Assembly (NCBI GenBank): GCA_017399185.1
Contig: JAFQEA010000002.1
Location: 1 to 64,000, forward strand
Direction of reading: 5' to 3'
Origin: Clostridia bacterium
GTDB lineage: Bacteria > Bacillota > Clostridia > Christensenellales > Borkfalkiaceae
DNA: 64,000 nucleotides
Shown: positions 18,035 through 26,500 of the stretch, piece by piece
How the letters are laid out: every line of letters begins with the position of its first letter
Numbering within the stretch: position 1 is the first letter of the stretch
Notes under the pieces: generated by a model
Told to the model about the DNA's origin: nothing
The model's database searches: none
What the model saw: only the letters and a program-made list of their open reading frames with translations
Program-made: the position numbers and the translations under genes

Positions 18035-21000
18035 TCGTCATCAAACGGTTCATTAAAGACTTGCTCATACATAGCCTTATCAATAAGCACCTGGCGCTGC
18101 TTGTTATCCATCGGGTATGAAACAAACCCGTCGGCTTCCATCCAGTCGATAAACTTTGCCGCACGGTTAAAGCCGATGCCAAGCTTTGTTTGAAGTATTG
18201 ATTTTGACGCCGTTTTAAAGAGTATGAATACCCTTATTGCGCGCCTATAGAAAATATCCCTTGCGGCAGGCGGAAGCTTAACGCCTTCAGGTATGTCCAT
18301 TGACATTTGCTGGCCTTTAGGCTGTTCTTGCGCTTCGCCGCTGTATTGCTGTGCGGTCTTCTTGATTTTTGCAAGGCAGGTCTTATCATAATAGCACTTG
18401 TTATGCTTTTGGATATAATCAACTGCCGCACGGATTTCGTCGGCTTCAACAAGCGCACCCTGCGCCCTTTCGGCAGAGCCCGTTACTTTATAAAGTAAGT
18501 CGCCGTTGCCAAGAAGCTTTTCAGCGCCGTTTTCGCCAAGGACAACCTGGGAGTTTGTATAATCTGAAGTCCTGAAGCATACGCGCGCCGGGAAGTTAGT
18601 TTTGATTGCGCCCGAGATAACGTCGGCACTTGGTCTTTGCGTAGCAAAGATAAGCGAAATACCCGCCGCCCTTGCAAGCTGTGCCAAGCGCTTGATGCTT
18701 GCCGTCATTGACTTTTCAATCTGCGGCGTTGCCATCATAAGATCGGCAAACTCGTCGATTAAAATAACAAGGTACGGAAGCTTCTTTTGACCGTTCTGAA
18801 CGGCAAGCTCGTTATACTCTTTAATCTTTTTAACGCGTGCGTCCCTGAACAAGGTGTAACGGCGGTCCATTTCTTCAGTCATATACTGTAAAAGTGCCGC
18901 TGCTTCTTCAGCTTCGGTGATAATCTTGTTAAACAGGAAGTGCGGTACACCCAAAAAGTCAACGAATTCAAGCTTTTTAGGGTCAACGATTACGATACGT
19001 AAATCTTCCGGCGAATAAGTGTAAAGCCAGCTTAAGAGCATTGCGTTTAAGAACACACTCTTACCCGTACCCGTTGCACCCGCAACCAAAAGGTGTGGCA
19101 TGCTGGTAAGGTTTAAAAATACGGGCTTACCCATTACGTCTTTGCCGACCGTGATAGAGATTTCCTTTTTAGAAAGCTCTTTACACTGCTGGCTCTTGAT
19201 AATGCCGCGCAGTCTTACCGTGGTTTTGTAGTTATTTGGTACTTCAATACCAATCCTTGACGTGCCGGGTAGCTGCGGAATAATACGGATATCGCCGTTT
19301 GCGTGCAACCAAAGCGCAATATCGCCCTGCGCTGACGTGATAAATTTTAATTGGGTTGACGTTGGGATTGAATATTCAAACCTGGTGGTTGACATACCGT
19401 ATTCGATATTTTCAAGCGTAAGCTTGACGTTACGCATTGCAAAGTTGTCAACAACCGACATTGCAAGTTGACGTAAGCGGTTATGCTCGTCATAAAGCGC
19501 GGCTTTGTCTATCTTTTCATCAGTTAAAAGCTCGGTTGAAGGCGCGCGGTATTTGTAATTAATTGGCATTTGGTCAATGCTGAAGTGTTCTTTATCGTCG
19601 TCTTCATCGTCTAAAGCTTCAGCAACCTGGCTTGCAGGCGTTGATAAAATGCTTGCGTTTACGTTTGTTCTTTGCGGCGTACCCAAGTCGTCGCGCTTTG
19701 GCGCAGACCTTGTGCTTTCAGCCGACCTTGACCTTTCACCGCTTGCCATCGTAAAGCCGCTTGGGAAGATATCAGGTTGCTCTGGTGCTTCAACGTAAAC
19801 AGAGCCGTTGCTGCCGTCAGTTTCCTTATAGGTTGGCGGCGTTGGTTCGGCTGCCCTGTCAAAGCGATTTTGGTCAGCCGCCCTATCAAAGCGGGTAGGC
19901 TCTTCACGGTCTTCACGCGCACCCATGCGCGCGCGCCCAAGCCCGCGCTCACCCGCGGTGAAATCTTCTTCCGTGCCGTTAAACGCGTTATTTTCAAAAG
20001 CGCTTGCTCTGTCACCGCGTGGGGTGCGTTCATTTGTACGTTCACCAAACAGGCTTTGCTGTCTATCGTCGGCAAGTTCTGTATTTTGCGTGTTTTCCTG
20101 CGCGTTATCGTCAAATAAACTGTTTTGGTTTTCCCTGCTTACGCGGTAAACCATATCCTGTGACGGCCTACCAAATCTTGGCGCGGTATCTTGCGCTTGT
20201 TCACTTTGTGAAGACTGGAACGCCGCACCGCGGTTTCTTGCAACTTCGGTTGCGTCAAAGCCGCCTTGGTTTTTAAGCGGATTATAAGCCTTTTCTACGT
20301 TAGGGATTTCCTTTGCTTCGCTATTAAAGCTTGAACTATAGGTTTGTGCGTCCCCGCGCATACGGCGTGGCATTTCCTGCTCACCGGGGATATCCATTGG
20401 GTTAGGAATACGCGTTTCGGGGCGGGGCTCTTCACGGTTGATTGCCTGGTCAAATAAGCCGCCGCGGCGTGCGCTTTGTCTGTCACGCGGGATAAAGCCA
20501 CGGTCTTCAAAGCCGTTATTTTCGCCGCCGTTTGGCGAATACGTCGTGCGCTCTGCCGCGCTTCTGTCAAAGTTAGGCGTGCGTGGGTTTGCGCGATTAT
20601 AATCGTTTGGTGCTTGACCGCGCATAGGCGTGTCGTTAAGGTCTGCCGGGTTAAATTCGGGCGGGGTTAAAATGTGTTGGGCTTCAGGGCTTAAGGAAGA
20701 ACGCCTGCCACCGTTAAACGGCGAATACATGCTTGCGTAATTTGGCGTGCTTTGACCGTTCGTGCTACGAGCTGCGCCGTTTGAATTTCTGAAAGCAAAC
20801 TCACCCATTAAAACTTCGGGTGCGGCGCTTTGGCGCTGGTAATCACGCTTTGTTTTGATACCGAACTCGCCCGAAATGTACGCAGGGCGAACTGTCTTTT
20901 TCTGTGTGGCACTTTGCGCCCCGTTTACGCCTTCAGCCGATTGGGCAAAAGCGTTTTCATAGCCGCTTTTTGCGTTTTGCGCGCGCGTGCCGTCAAATTC

Positions 21001-21642
21001 CCTTGCCTCTCTCGTTACGCGGCGAAGCCTTGATGCAGGCACCTGCCTTGTTTTAGGGGTAGACGTTTTTTGCGGCCTTGTCTGTCCGCGCCCGTTTGCC
21101 ATATTTGAAATTGGACCTTTAAGTAAAATAAGCATTGTGATAACTATCACAAGTGAGAAGAAAATATATCCGCCAACACTTGAAGCAAGCCTGCAAATAG
21201 GGAACACCACTATTGAAGAAAGCGCGCCGATAGGTGTTGCGTTGGATAAATTAAGCGCGCCACCGCCGTAGGTTAGTGAGAAGAATTGTGAAAAGTTTAA
21301 TTCACGGCTGTATTTTGTTGCGATTTGGATAATCGCCATAATTGCATAGGCTAATGTACCAAGGCGAAGCACAACGCGACGGGCATCATCGCTAAAAACG
21401 GGTCTGCCGATAACCATCTTCAAGCCAAAGACAATAAACCCAAAAAGCACGTAAAAGGAATAGTAGCCAAACGTGCCCATAAAAAAGCCTTGCACGCTTT
21501 TGCCAAGCGTGTAAAATACGGCGTCACCCGTTAAAACACATAAAAGTGATAGGACTGAAAATAATAACAGCCCCATGCCGAAAATTTCTTTTGTGAAGAC
21601 TATTGCACGTTCTTCTTTTTTGCTTGTTATACCCTTGCGCAA
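18022..21642 (-). CDS. ftsK: DNA translocase FtsK/SpoIIIE with very long linker
   Basis: Pumps chromosomal DNA through the division or sporulation septum. 1206 residues, larger than Bacillus SpoIIIE (about 790). Four to five transmembrane helices in the first ~180 residues, then a Pro/Gln/Asn/Arg-rich low-complexity linker (about 185-690), the RecA-like motor with Walker A GATGTGKSVF at about 852 and Walker B LVILIDEFADL, and a C-terminal gamma winged helix (SKSILQTKLGIGFNRAAKFI). The start is a TTG with GGGGG 8 bases upstream. The promoter at 21680-21708 lies inside nested inverted repeats. Confidence 0.95.
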   Translation of the reverse strand: MRKGITSKKEERAIVFTKEIFGMGLLLFSVLSLLCVLTGDAVFYTLGKSVQGFFMGTFGYYSFYVLFGFIVFGLKMVIGRPVFSDDARRVVLRLGTLAYAIMAIIQIATKYSRELNFSQFFSLTYGGGALNLSNATPIGALSSIVVFPICRLASSVGGYIFFSLVIVITMLILLKGPISNMANGRGQTRPQKTSTPKTRQVPASRLRRVTREAREFDGTRAQNAKSGYENAFAQSAEGVNGAQSATQKKTVRPAYISGEFGIKTKRDYQRQSAAPEVLMGEFAFRNSNGAARSTNGQSTPNYASMYSPFNGGRRSSLSPEAQHILTPPEFNPADLNDTPMRGQAPNDYNRANPRTPNFDRSAAERTTYSPNGGENNGFEDRGFIPRDRQSARRGGLFDQAINREEPRPETRIPNPMDIPGEQEMPRRMRGDAQTYSSSFNSEAKEIPNVEKAYNPLKNQGGFDATEVARNRGAAFQSSQSEQAQDTAPRFGRPSQDMVYRVSRENQNSLFDDNAQENTQNTELADDRQQSLFGERTNERTPRGDRASAFENNAFNGTEEDFTAGERGLGRARMGAREDREEPTRFDRAADQNRFDRAAEPTPPTYKETDGSNGSVYVEAPEQPDIFPSGFTMASGERSRSAESTRSAPKRDDLGTPQRTNVNASILSTPASQVAEALDDEDDDKEHFSIDQMPINYKYRAPSTELLTDEKIDKAALYDEHNRLRQLAMSVVDNFAMRNVKLTLENIEYGMSTTRFEYSIPTSTQLKFITSAQGDIALWLHANGDIRIIPQLPGTSRIGIEVPNNYKTTVRLRGIIKSQQCKELSKKEISITVGKDVMGKPVFLNLTSMPHLLVAGATGTGKSVFLNAMLLSWLYTYSPEDLRIVIVDPKKLEFVDFLGVPHFLFNKIITEAEEAAALLQYMTEEMDRRYTLFRDARVKKIKEYNELAVQNGQKKLPYLVILIDEFADLMMATPQIEKSMTASIKRLAQLARAAGISLIFATQRPSADVISGAIKTNFPARVCFRTSDYTNSQVVLGENGAEKLLGNGDLLYKVTGSAERAQGALVEADEIRAAVDYIQKHNKCYYDKTCLAKIKKTAQQYSGEAQEQPKGQQMSMDIPEGVKLPPAARDIFYRRAIRVFILFKTASKSILQTKLGIGFNRAAKFIDWMEADGFVSYPMDNKQRQVLIDKAMYEQVFNEPFDDDYTK

Positions 21643-21668
21643 AGTTTATGCCCCCTTTGCTTAAATCA

Positions 21669-21721
21669 TTTACCAAATCATTATAGCACACTTTAATATA
21701 AAATTAAAGTGATTTGGTAAA
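21669..21721 (-). promoter_or_regulatory. ftsK promoter within nested inverted repeats
   Basis: A 12-bp perfect inverted repeat (TTTACCAAATCA at 21669-21680 and TGATTTGGTAAA at 21710-21721) flanks a promoter with an extended -10 TGCTATAAT (TATAAT 21685-21680, minus strand) and a weak -35. A second inverted repeat, CACTTTAAT/ATTAAAGTG (21689-21697 and 21703-21711), spans the -35 region. The arrangement looks like an operator, but the regulator is unknown. Confidence 0.6.
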
Positions 21722-21870
21722 ATATTTTTGTTATTTTTGCTGTTTTTTTGTGTTAAAATTGTAAATTTTATCTAGCGTTTTTGCCCCTTTTAGTAAAAAA
21801 CAAGTGCTTTTAGCCAAAATTTGAGCCAAAAAAAACAAAAAGGCCGTAATCACAACAAAAAAACAAAAAG

Positions 21871-21902
21871 AAAAAGACAGCCATAATACGCGCTGTCTTT
21901 TT
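21871..21902 (-). terminator. acpP terminator
   Basis: On the minus strand AAAAAGACAGC pairs with GCTGTCTTTTT across CGTATTATG, followed by a T run. Confidence 0.85.
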
Positions 21903-21928
21903 ATGTAAATTTTTATTGATTTTTTAAT

Positions 21929-21967
21929 AAAAGTGGGGCTATAAGCCGTTTATCGGCACTTTTTGCA
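21929..21967. repeat. Palindromic element between acpP and ftsK
   Basis: A near-ideal copy: AAAAGTG at the left pairs with CACTTTTT at the right, and GCCG pairs with CGGC inside (positions 21929-21967). It illustrates the full fold of the family. Confidence 0.85.
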
Positions 21968-22000
21968 AAATCAAAAAATGCTAAATCCACCTAAAAACAA

Positions 22001-22225
22001 TTAGTTGTTTTCAATTAAGTTAATGATATCGCCAACGGTTTTGATTGATGAAACCTTGTCTTCAGGGATAGTGATATTGGTTTCGTCTTCTAAAGCCATT
22101 AAAAGTTCAACGATGTCAAGTGAGTCAGCGCCTAAATCTTCAATGATTTTAGATTCTAAAGTAATTCTGCTTTCATCAATGTTAAGTTGGTTAGCTAATA
22201 ATGCTTTAATTTTATCAAATGTCAT
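22001..22225 (-). CDS. acpP: Acyl carrier protein
   Basis: 74 residues, acidic, with the phosphopantetheine attachment site at S35 in DLGADSLDIVELL. Carries acyl chains in fatty acid synthesis. AAGGAG precedes the ATG. It has its own consensus promoter at 22253-22281, between the tex stop and this start. The fab genes are not nearby. Confidence 0.96.
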   Translation of the reverse strand: MTFDKIKALLANQLNIDESRITLESKIIEDLGADSLDIVELLMALEDETNITIPEDKVSSIKTVGDIINLIENN

Positions 22226-22252
22226 AATAATTCTCCTTGAAAGATATGCTTT

Positions 22253-22281
22253 ATTTTATCATTATCGCCTAATAATGTCAA
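22253..22281 (-). promoter_or_regulatory. acpP promoter
   Basis: TTGACA (22281-22276), 17-bp spacer, TAAAAT (22258-22253) on the minus strand. Confidence 0.85.
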
Positions 22282-24452
22282 GCGTTTTTCCTGTTCTGGC
22301 GCATTGTGAGCGAAATTCTGTTCTTCTTAACGTCAACGCCCAATACGGTAACGGTTACCACTTGACCGACCTTTAAGGCTTCTGATGGGTGGCGGATAAA
22401 GTTATCGGAAATCTCTGAAATGTGCACCAAGCCGTCCTGGTGAACGCCGATGTCAACGAACGCACCGAAGTCGATAACGTTACGTACCGTACCCGTGATT
22501 TTCATACCAACCGTCAGGTCAGAGATTGATAAAATGTCAGACCTTAACATTGGTTGAGGTAAGCTGTCGCGCACGTCACGACCGGGTTTAGCAAGCTCTG
22601 CCAAAACGTCCTTCAAGGTTGGTACACCCATACCGCAAAGTGCGGCAACCTTGTCTTCACCAAAGTTTTTAACCTTGATTGCAAGCTCCTGCACCTTGCC
22701 GTTTTTTACGTCGTCAGCGGTGTAGCCGAAGATATCAAGAAGCTTTGCCGTTGCGTCGTAGCTTTCAGGGTGAACGCCCGTGTTATCCAAAACGTTTTTG
22801 CCGTCAGGGATTCTAATAAAGCCCGCGCATTGCTCAAATGCCTTTTCGCCAAGCTTTGAAACCTTTAAAAGCTCACGCCTTGTTTTGAATTTGCCGTTTT
22901 CGTCACGGTATTTTACGATATTTTTAGCGATTGCAGAGTTGAGCCCTGCAACGTAGGTTAAAAGTGAAACCGAAGCAGTATTCGGGTTAACGCCAACCTT
23001 GTTTACGCAGTCTTCCAAAACGCCCTTTAATACGTCGTCAAGCCTTGCTTGCGGCATATCGTGCTGATATTGACCAACGCCGATTGATTTAGGGTCAATC
23101 TTAATAAGCTCTGCAAGTGGGTCTTGTAAGCGCCTTGCGATTGATACGGCAGAACGCTCTGAAACGTCGTAGTCGGGGAATTCTTCCGCGCCAAGCTTTG
23201 ACGCAGAGTAAACCGAAGCGCCTGCTTCGCTTACAACGATATAGCTTACCTTGTGCTTTAAAAGCGGGCTCTTGATAAGGTCGGCAACAAAAATTTCAGA
23301 TTCCTTTGAAGCCGTGCCGTTACCGATAGAAATAACGTCAACCTTATATTTATTGATAAGCTGGATAAGCGTAAACTTTGCTTCGTCAACCTTGGATTGC
23401 GGTGGGGTTGGGTAAACAACGGTCTTATCTAAAACCTTGCCCGTGTCGTCAACGACGGCAATCTTACAGCCCGTTCTGTAAGCAGGGTCAAAGCCCATAG
23501 TGATTTTATCTTTAACAGGCGGTTGCATTAAAAGCGGTTCAAGGTTAACTTCAAACATTTTAATTGCCTGCTCGTTTGCTTGGTCTGTTAAGTCGCTTCT
23601 TATCTCGCGCTCGATTGAAGGATAAATAAGCCTATCGTAGCTGTCGTCTGCGGCTTCTTCAACGATATGGGTTGTGATACTACCCATTTTAACGAAAGGT
23701 GCGCGGCAAACGCGGTATGCAAAGTCCTTATCAACGGCAACCTTTACGCGTAAAAAGCCTTCCTTTTCGCCACGATTAAGCGCAAGCACGCGGTGTGACT
23801 TGATTTCGGAAACAGCTTCCTTGTACTCTGCGTACATTTCGTAAACTTCTGCGCCTTCCTTGTCTGTTTTAGCAAGCTTTGATGAGATTTCGCCGTTTCT
23901 GACGAATATGCGGCGGAGCTTTTTACGAAGCTCTGCGTCGTCTGAAATTCTTTCAGCAATAATATCACGCGCGCCGTCGATTGCTTCTTTTGCGTTTTTA
24001 ACGCCCTTTTCTTCGCTGATATATGGCGTAGCTAAATCTTCAACCGTACCGCTTGTTATATCCTGTGCCATAATAATATCAGCAAGTGGCTCTAAACCCT
24101 TTGCGATTGCAACGGTTGCACGCGTTTTCTTTTTCTGCTTGTACGGTCTGTAAATGTCTTCAACTTCGGTTAAGGTTTCTGCTTTATTAAGAGAAAGAAT
24201 AATTTCTTCAGTAAGCTTACCTTGCTCTTCGATTGCCGACTGTACGTCCTGCTTGCGCTTTTCAAGATTTCTTAAATAAGTTAATCTGTCAGAAAATTCC
24301 CTTAAAACCTGGTCGTCAATGTGGCCGGTTAATTCCTTACGGTAACGGGCAATAAAAGGTATAGTGTTGCCTTGGTCTAAAAGCTCAACGATATTTTCAA
24401 CGTGCTGTGGGCGAAGATTAAACTCGTTAGTTATTCTTTCAAGTATGTTCAT
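22278..24452 (-). CDS. tex: Tex-family RNA-binding transcription accessory protein
   Basis: 724 residues. N-terminal Tex helical region (FIARYRKELTGHIDDQ), a YqgF-like RNase H fold (MGFDPAYRTGCKIAVVD), helix-hairpin-helix domain (VGVNPNTASVSLLTYVAGL) and a C-terminal S1 domain at about 645-715 (VGMKITGTVRNVIDFGAFVD). The family binds nucleic acid and is linked to transcription and mRNA turnover. AGGAGAGAACA precedes the start. Confidence 0.95.
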   Translation of the reverse strand: MNILERITNEFNLRPQHVENIVELLDQGNTIPFIARYRKELTGHIDDQVLREFSDRLTYLRNLEKRKQDVQSAIEEQGKLTEEIILSLNKAETLTEVEDIYRPYKQKKKTRATVAIAKGLEPLADIIMAQDITSGTVEDLATPYISEEKGVKNAKEAIDGARDIIAERISDDAELRKKLRRIFVRNGEISSKLAKTDKEGAEVYEMYAEYKEAVSEIKSHRVLALNRGEKEGFLRVKVAVDKDFAYRVCRAPFVKMGSITTHIVEEAADDSYDRLIYPSIEREIRSDLTDQANEQAIKMFEVNLEPLLMQPPVKDKITMGFDPAYRTGCKIAVVDDTGKVLDKTVVYPTPPQSKVDEAKFTLIQLINKYKVDVISIGNGTASKESEIFVADLIKSPLLKHKVSYIVVSEAGASVYSASKLGAEEFPDYDVSERSAVSIARRLQDPLAELIKIDPKSIGVGQYQHDMPQARLDDVLKGVLEDCVNKVGVNPNTASVSLLTYVAGLNSAIAKNIVKYRDENGKFKTRRELLKVSKLGEKAFEQCAGFIRIPDGKNVLDNTGVHPESYDATAKLLDIFGYTADDVKNGKVQELAIKVKNFGEDKVAALCGMGVPTLKDVLAELAKPGRDVRDSLPQPMLRSDILSISDLTVGMKITGTVRNVIDFGAFVDIGVHQDGLVHISEISDNFIRHPSEALKVGQVVTVTVLGVDVKKNRISLTMRQNRKNA

Positions 24453-24523
24453 TGTTCTCTCCTAAAATTGTTGTAATAAGTGCGTTTACTTTTTTTATAG
24501 TAAAAATTGGGCTAAAATTTATC

Positions 24524-24560
24524 AAAAGTGCCCCTATAAGTCGATTAACGCAAGTTTTTT
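24524..24560. repeat. Palindromic element upstream of tex
   Basis: AAAAGTGCCCCTATAAGTCGATTAACGCAAGTTTTTT. It lies between the GH13 gene stop and the tex start. Confidence 0.78.
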
Positions 24561-24573
24561 AATTTTTGCCAAC

Positions 24574-26364
24574 CTACTTTTTGGGCTTAAAAATTGAAAC
24601 TGATTGTGGCTTTAATTGGTGTACGTACTGACTAAAACCGCCGTTTAGTATATCATAAAGGGGCTCTGAAAATTTCAAATTAACAGGTGAAGTGTCCATA
24701 GAAGCCGCAACGATAATGCGGTCAAAGCCGTCGGTGCGCTCATAAATTATAATGCGCTTATCAAAGTAAAGTATATTAAACTGACCTTCATAAAAGACAG
24801 GGCTTTTCCTGATTCTGCCAAGCTTTTTGATAAAGTCAAGCATAATTTTATCTTCCTTGCCCCACGGATAACAGCAGCGGTTATAAGGGTCTAAATCGCC
24901 CGTTAAGCCGGCTTCGTCACCGTAATAAACGCAAGGGCTGCCGTACACCGTGTAAAGGATAGCGTAAGCAATCATAGCTAAATCCCTACCCTTTTGGTAT
25001 TCTTCATCAGTAAAGACCAAATCCTTAAGTAAATCCTTATCGGTCACTATTTGCTTTCTGCCAAGCGCGTTGATAATCCTTACCGTGTCGTGCGTGGACA
25101 AGCTGTTCATTAAGCTATCAAGCGCCGATTTAGGGAAATTATTAATCTGATTTGTCAACGTCTGAACAAGATAACCCGTGTCGCTGTGCAAAAGATAATC
25201 GCAAATAGCGTCCTTTAAAGGATAGTTCATAACAGAGTCTAACTGATTACCCAAAAAGTATTTGCGCCTTTCGCCGTAAGCGTATTTATTGGTTGCATCT
25301 TCCCAGACTTCGCCAATAACCACCGCGCCGTAGCTTTTTGCAACCTTTCTTATTGACTCAATAAACTTGGATGAAAGCTCGTCCGCGACGTCAAGCCTTA
25401 CGCCCTTAAAACCCATTTCAAAGTAATGGGGCAAAACCTTGTTGCAGATAAAATCCTGATAATCGCGGCAATCCTTGTTGATTGACGGCAGAGTTTCAAA
25501 GTTCCACCAACTGCTGTATCTATAAGGATAATAGTCAAAATTATACCAGCTAAAATATGGTGATTCGGGCGTGTTGAACGCGCCGTTTGGCGGATAGGTT
25601 GAGTACCTGTTAAAGTACTTGCTGTCCGCACCCGTATGGTTGTAAACGCCGTCAAATATAAAGCTTATGCCAAGCTTTTTAGCTTGCGATAAAAGCTTAT
25701 TAAGCTCGTCTTCCGTGCCAAGCAGTGGGTCGGGCGTTAAGTAGTCGCCCGTATCGTAGCGGTGGGATGAATAGGCTTTTGAAATCGGGTTAAGATAGAC
25801 AACGGTAACACCCAATTCCTTTAAATATTCAAGCTTTGATAAAATGCCCTTGAAATCGCCACCGAAGAATTCATTGTTTAAAACCTGCCCGCTTTGATTG
25901 CGGTAAGTTGGCTTACCGCCCCAATCGCTACGCAAAACCTTATTAGGCTCAACCCCCATAAGCCCTGCACGGCAAAATCTGTCAGGGAAGATTTGATACA
26001 AAATGCCGCCCTTTAAAAGGCCTGACGTATTATAATATTTGTCGTAAACGGTAAGCTGGTAATCGCGATAGCTGTTAAAGCCCTGCTCTTTAGCGCACAA
26101 ATCGTTTGCCGCGCCAAAAACCGTGCCGTCAGCAACAAAATGATAAAAATACAAGCCCTTATCCATAGGCTCAAGACACACAAAAAAGCTATCCTTTGAC
26201 GGTGCTTTTGTCATAGGATAAGCTTTATAGTTACCGCCGTCTTTTTTGATATGCAGCTCAACTAAATCGCCGCTATATTTGACGGTAATATTAAGTTTTG
26301 TTGCGGTTGAAATTGCGCCTTGAACAGATTTATGCTCAAGCTTGATTGGGTTAAATACGAACAT
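24574..26364 (-). CDS. GH13 alpha-glucan hydrolase (maltogenic amylase/neopullulanase-like)
   Basis: 596 residues, no signal peptide, so probably cytoplasmic. An N-terminal beta-domain of about 110 residues is followed by the GH13 barrel: region I GVYNHTG, region II GVRLDVADE (nucleophile Asp), region III VIGEVWED (acid Glu) and region IV STHDTVR (third Asp). CVYYGDEAGLTGDLDPYNR is typical of cyclomaltodextrinase/neopullulanase relatives. As the last gene after glgP, it probably trims or debranches glycogen-derived maltodextrins. Exact specificity cannot be told from sequence. Confidence 0.88.
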   Translation of the reverse strand: MFVFNPIKLEHKSVQGAISTATKLNITVKYSGDLVELHIKKDGGNYKAYPMTKAPSKDSFFVCLEPMDKGLYFYHFVADGTVFGAANDLCAKEQGFNSYRDYQLTVYDKYYNTSGLLKGGILYQIFPDRFCRAGLMGVEPNKVLRSDWGGKPTYRNQSGQVLNNEFFGGDFKGILSKLEYLKELGVTVVYLNPISKAYSSHRYDTGDYLTPDPLLGTEDELNKLLSQAKKLGISFIFDGVYNHTGADSKYFNRYSTYPPNGAFNTPESPYFSWYNFDYYPYRYSSWWNFETLPSINKDCRDYQDFICNKVLPHYFEMGFKGVRLDVADELSSKFIESIRKVAKSYGAVVIGEVWEDATNKYAYGERRKYFLGNQLDSVMNYPLKDAICDYLLHSDTGYLVQTLTNQINNFPKSALDSLMNSLSTHDTVRIINALGRKQIVTDKDLLKDLVFTDEEYQKGRDLAMIAYAILYTVYGSPCVYYGDEAGLTGDLDPYNRCCYPWGKEDKIMLDFIKKLGRIRKSPVFYEGQFNILYFDKRIIIYERTDGFDRIIVAASMDTSPVNLKFSEPLYDILNGGFSQYVHQLKPQSVSIFKPKK

Positions 26365-26383
26365 TTTTTGTTGCTTTTATAGT

Positions 26384-26420
26384 AAAAAGTGGGGCTATAG
26401 GTCGGTTAACCGTCTAAATT
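26384..26420. repeat. Palindromic element between glgP and the GH13 gene
   Basis: AAAAAGTGGGGCTATAGGTCGGTTAACCG, with the right arm drifting (TCTAAATT). Confidence 0.75.
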
Positions 26421-26500
26421 GGGACATTGCCTATTGAAGCTTTTATCTTAACAGCCCGATTTTTCAGGTTAGCCGCCGCCCAAAGTTTTCCCTTTTGTTA

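Larger units (their letters stand above)
21643..22000. other. ftsK promoter region, acpP terminator and a palindromic element
   Basis: 358 bp without a gene. It holds the ftsK promoter with inverted repeats (21669-21721), an AT-rich stretch (21722-21870) in which I see nothing further, the acpP terminator and one palindromic element. Confidence 0.6.

Noticed and set aside
19659-20570. Several open frames of 70-150 codons on both strands inside ftsK
   Set aside because: They are shadows produced by the GC-richer, biased linker of ftsK; compositions are Arg/Thr/Ala-rich and no start signals were found.
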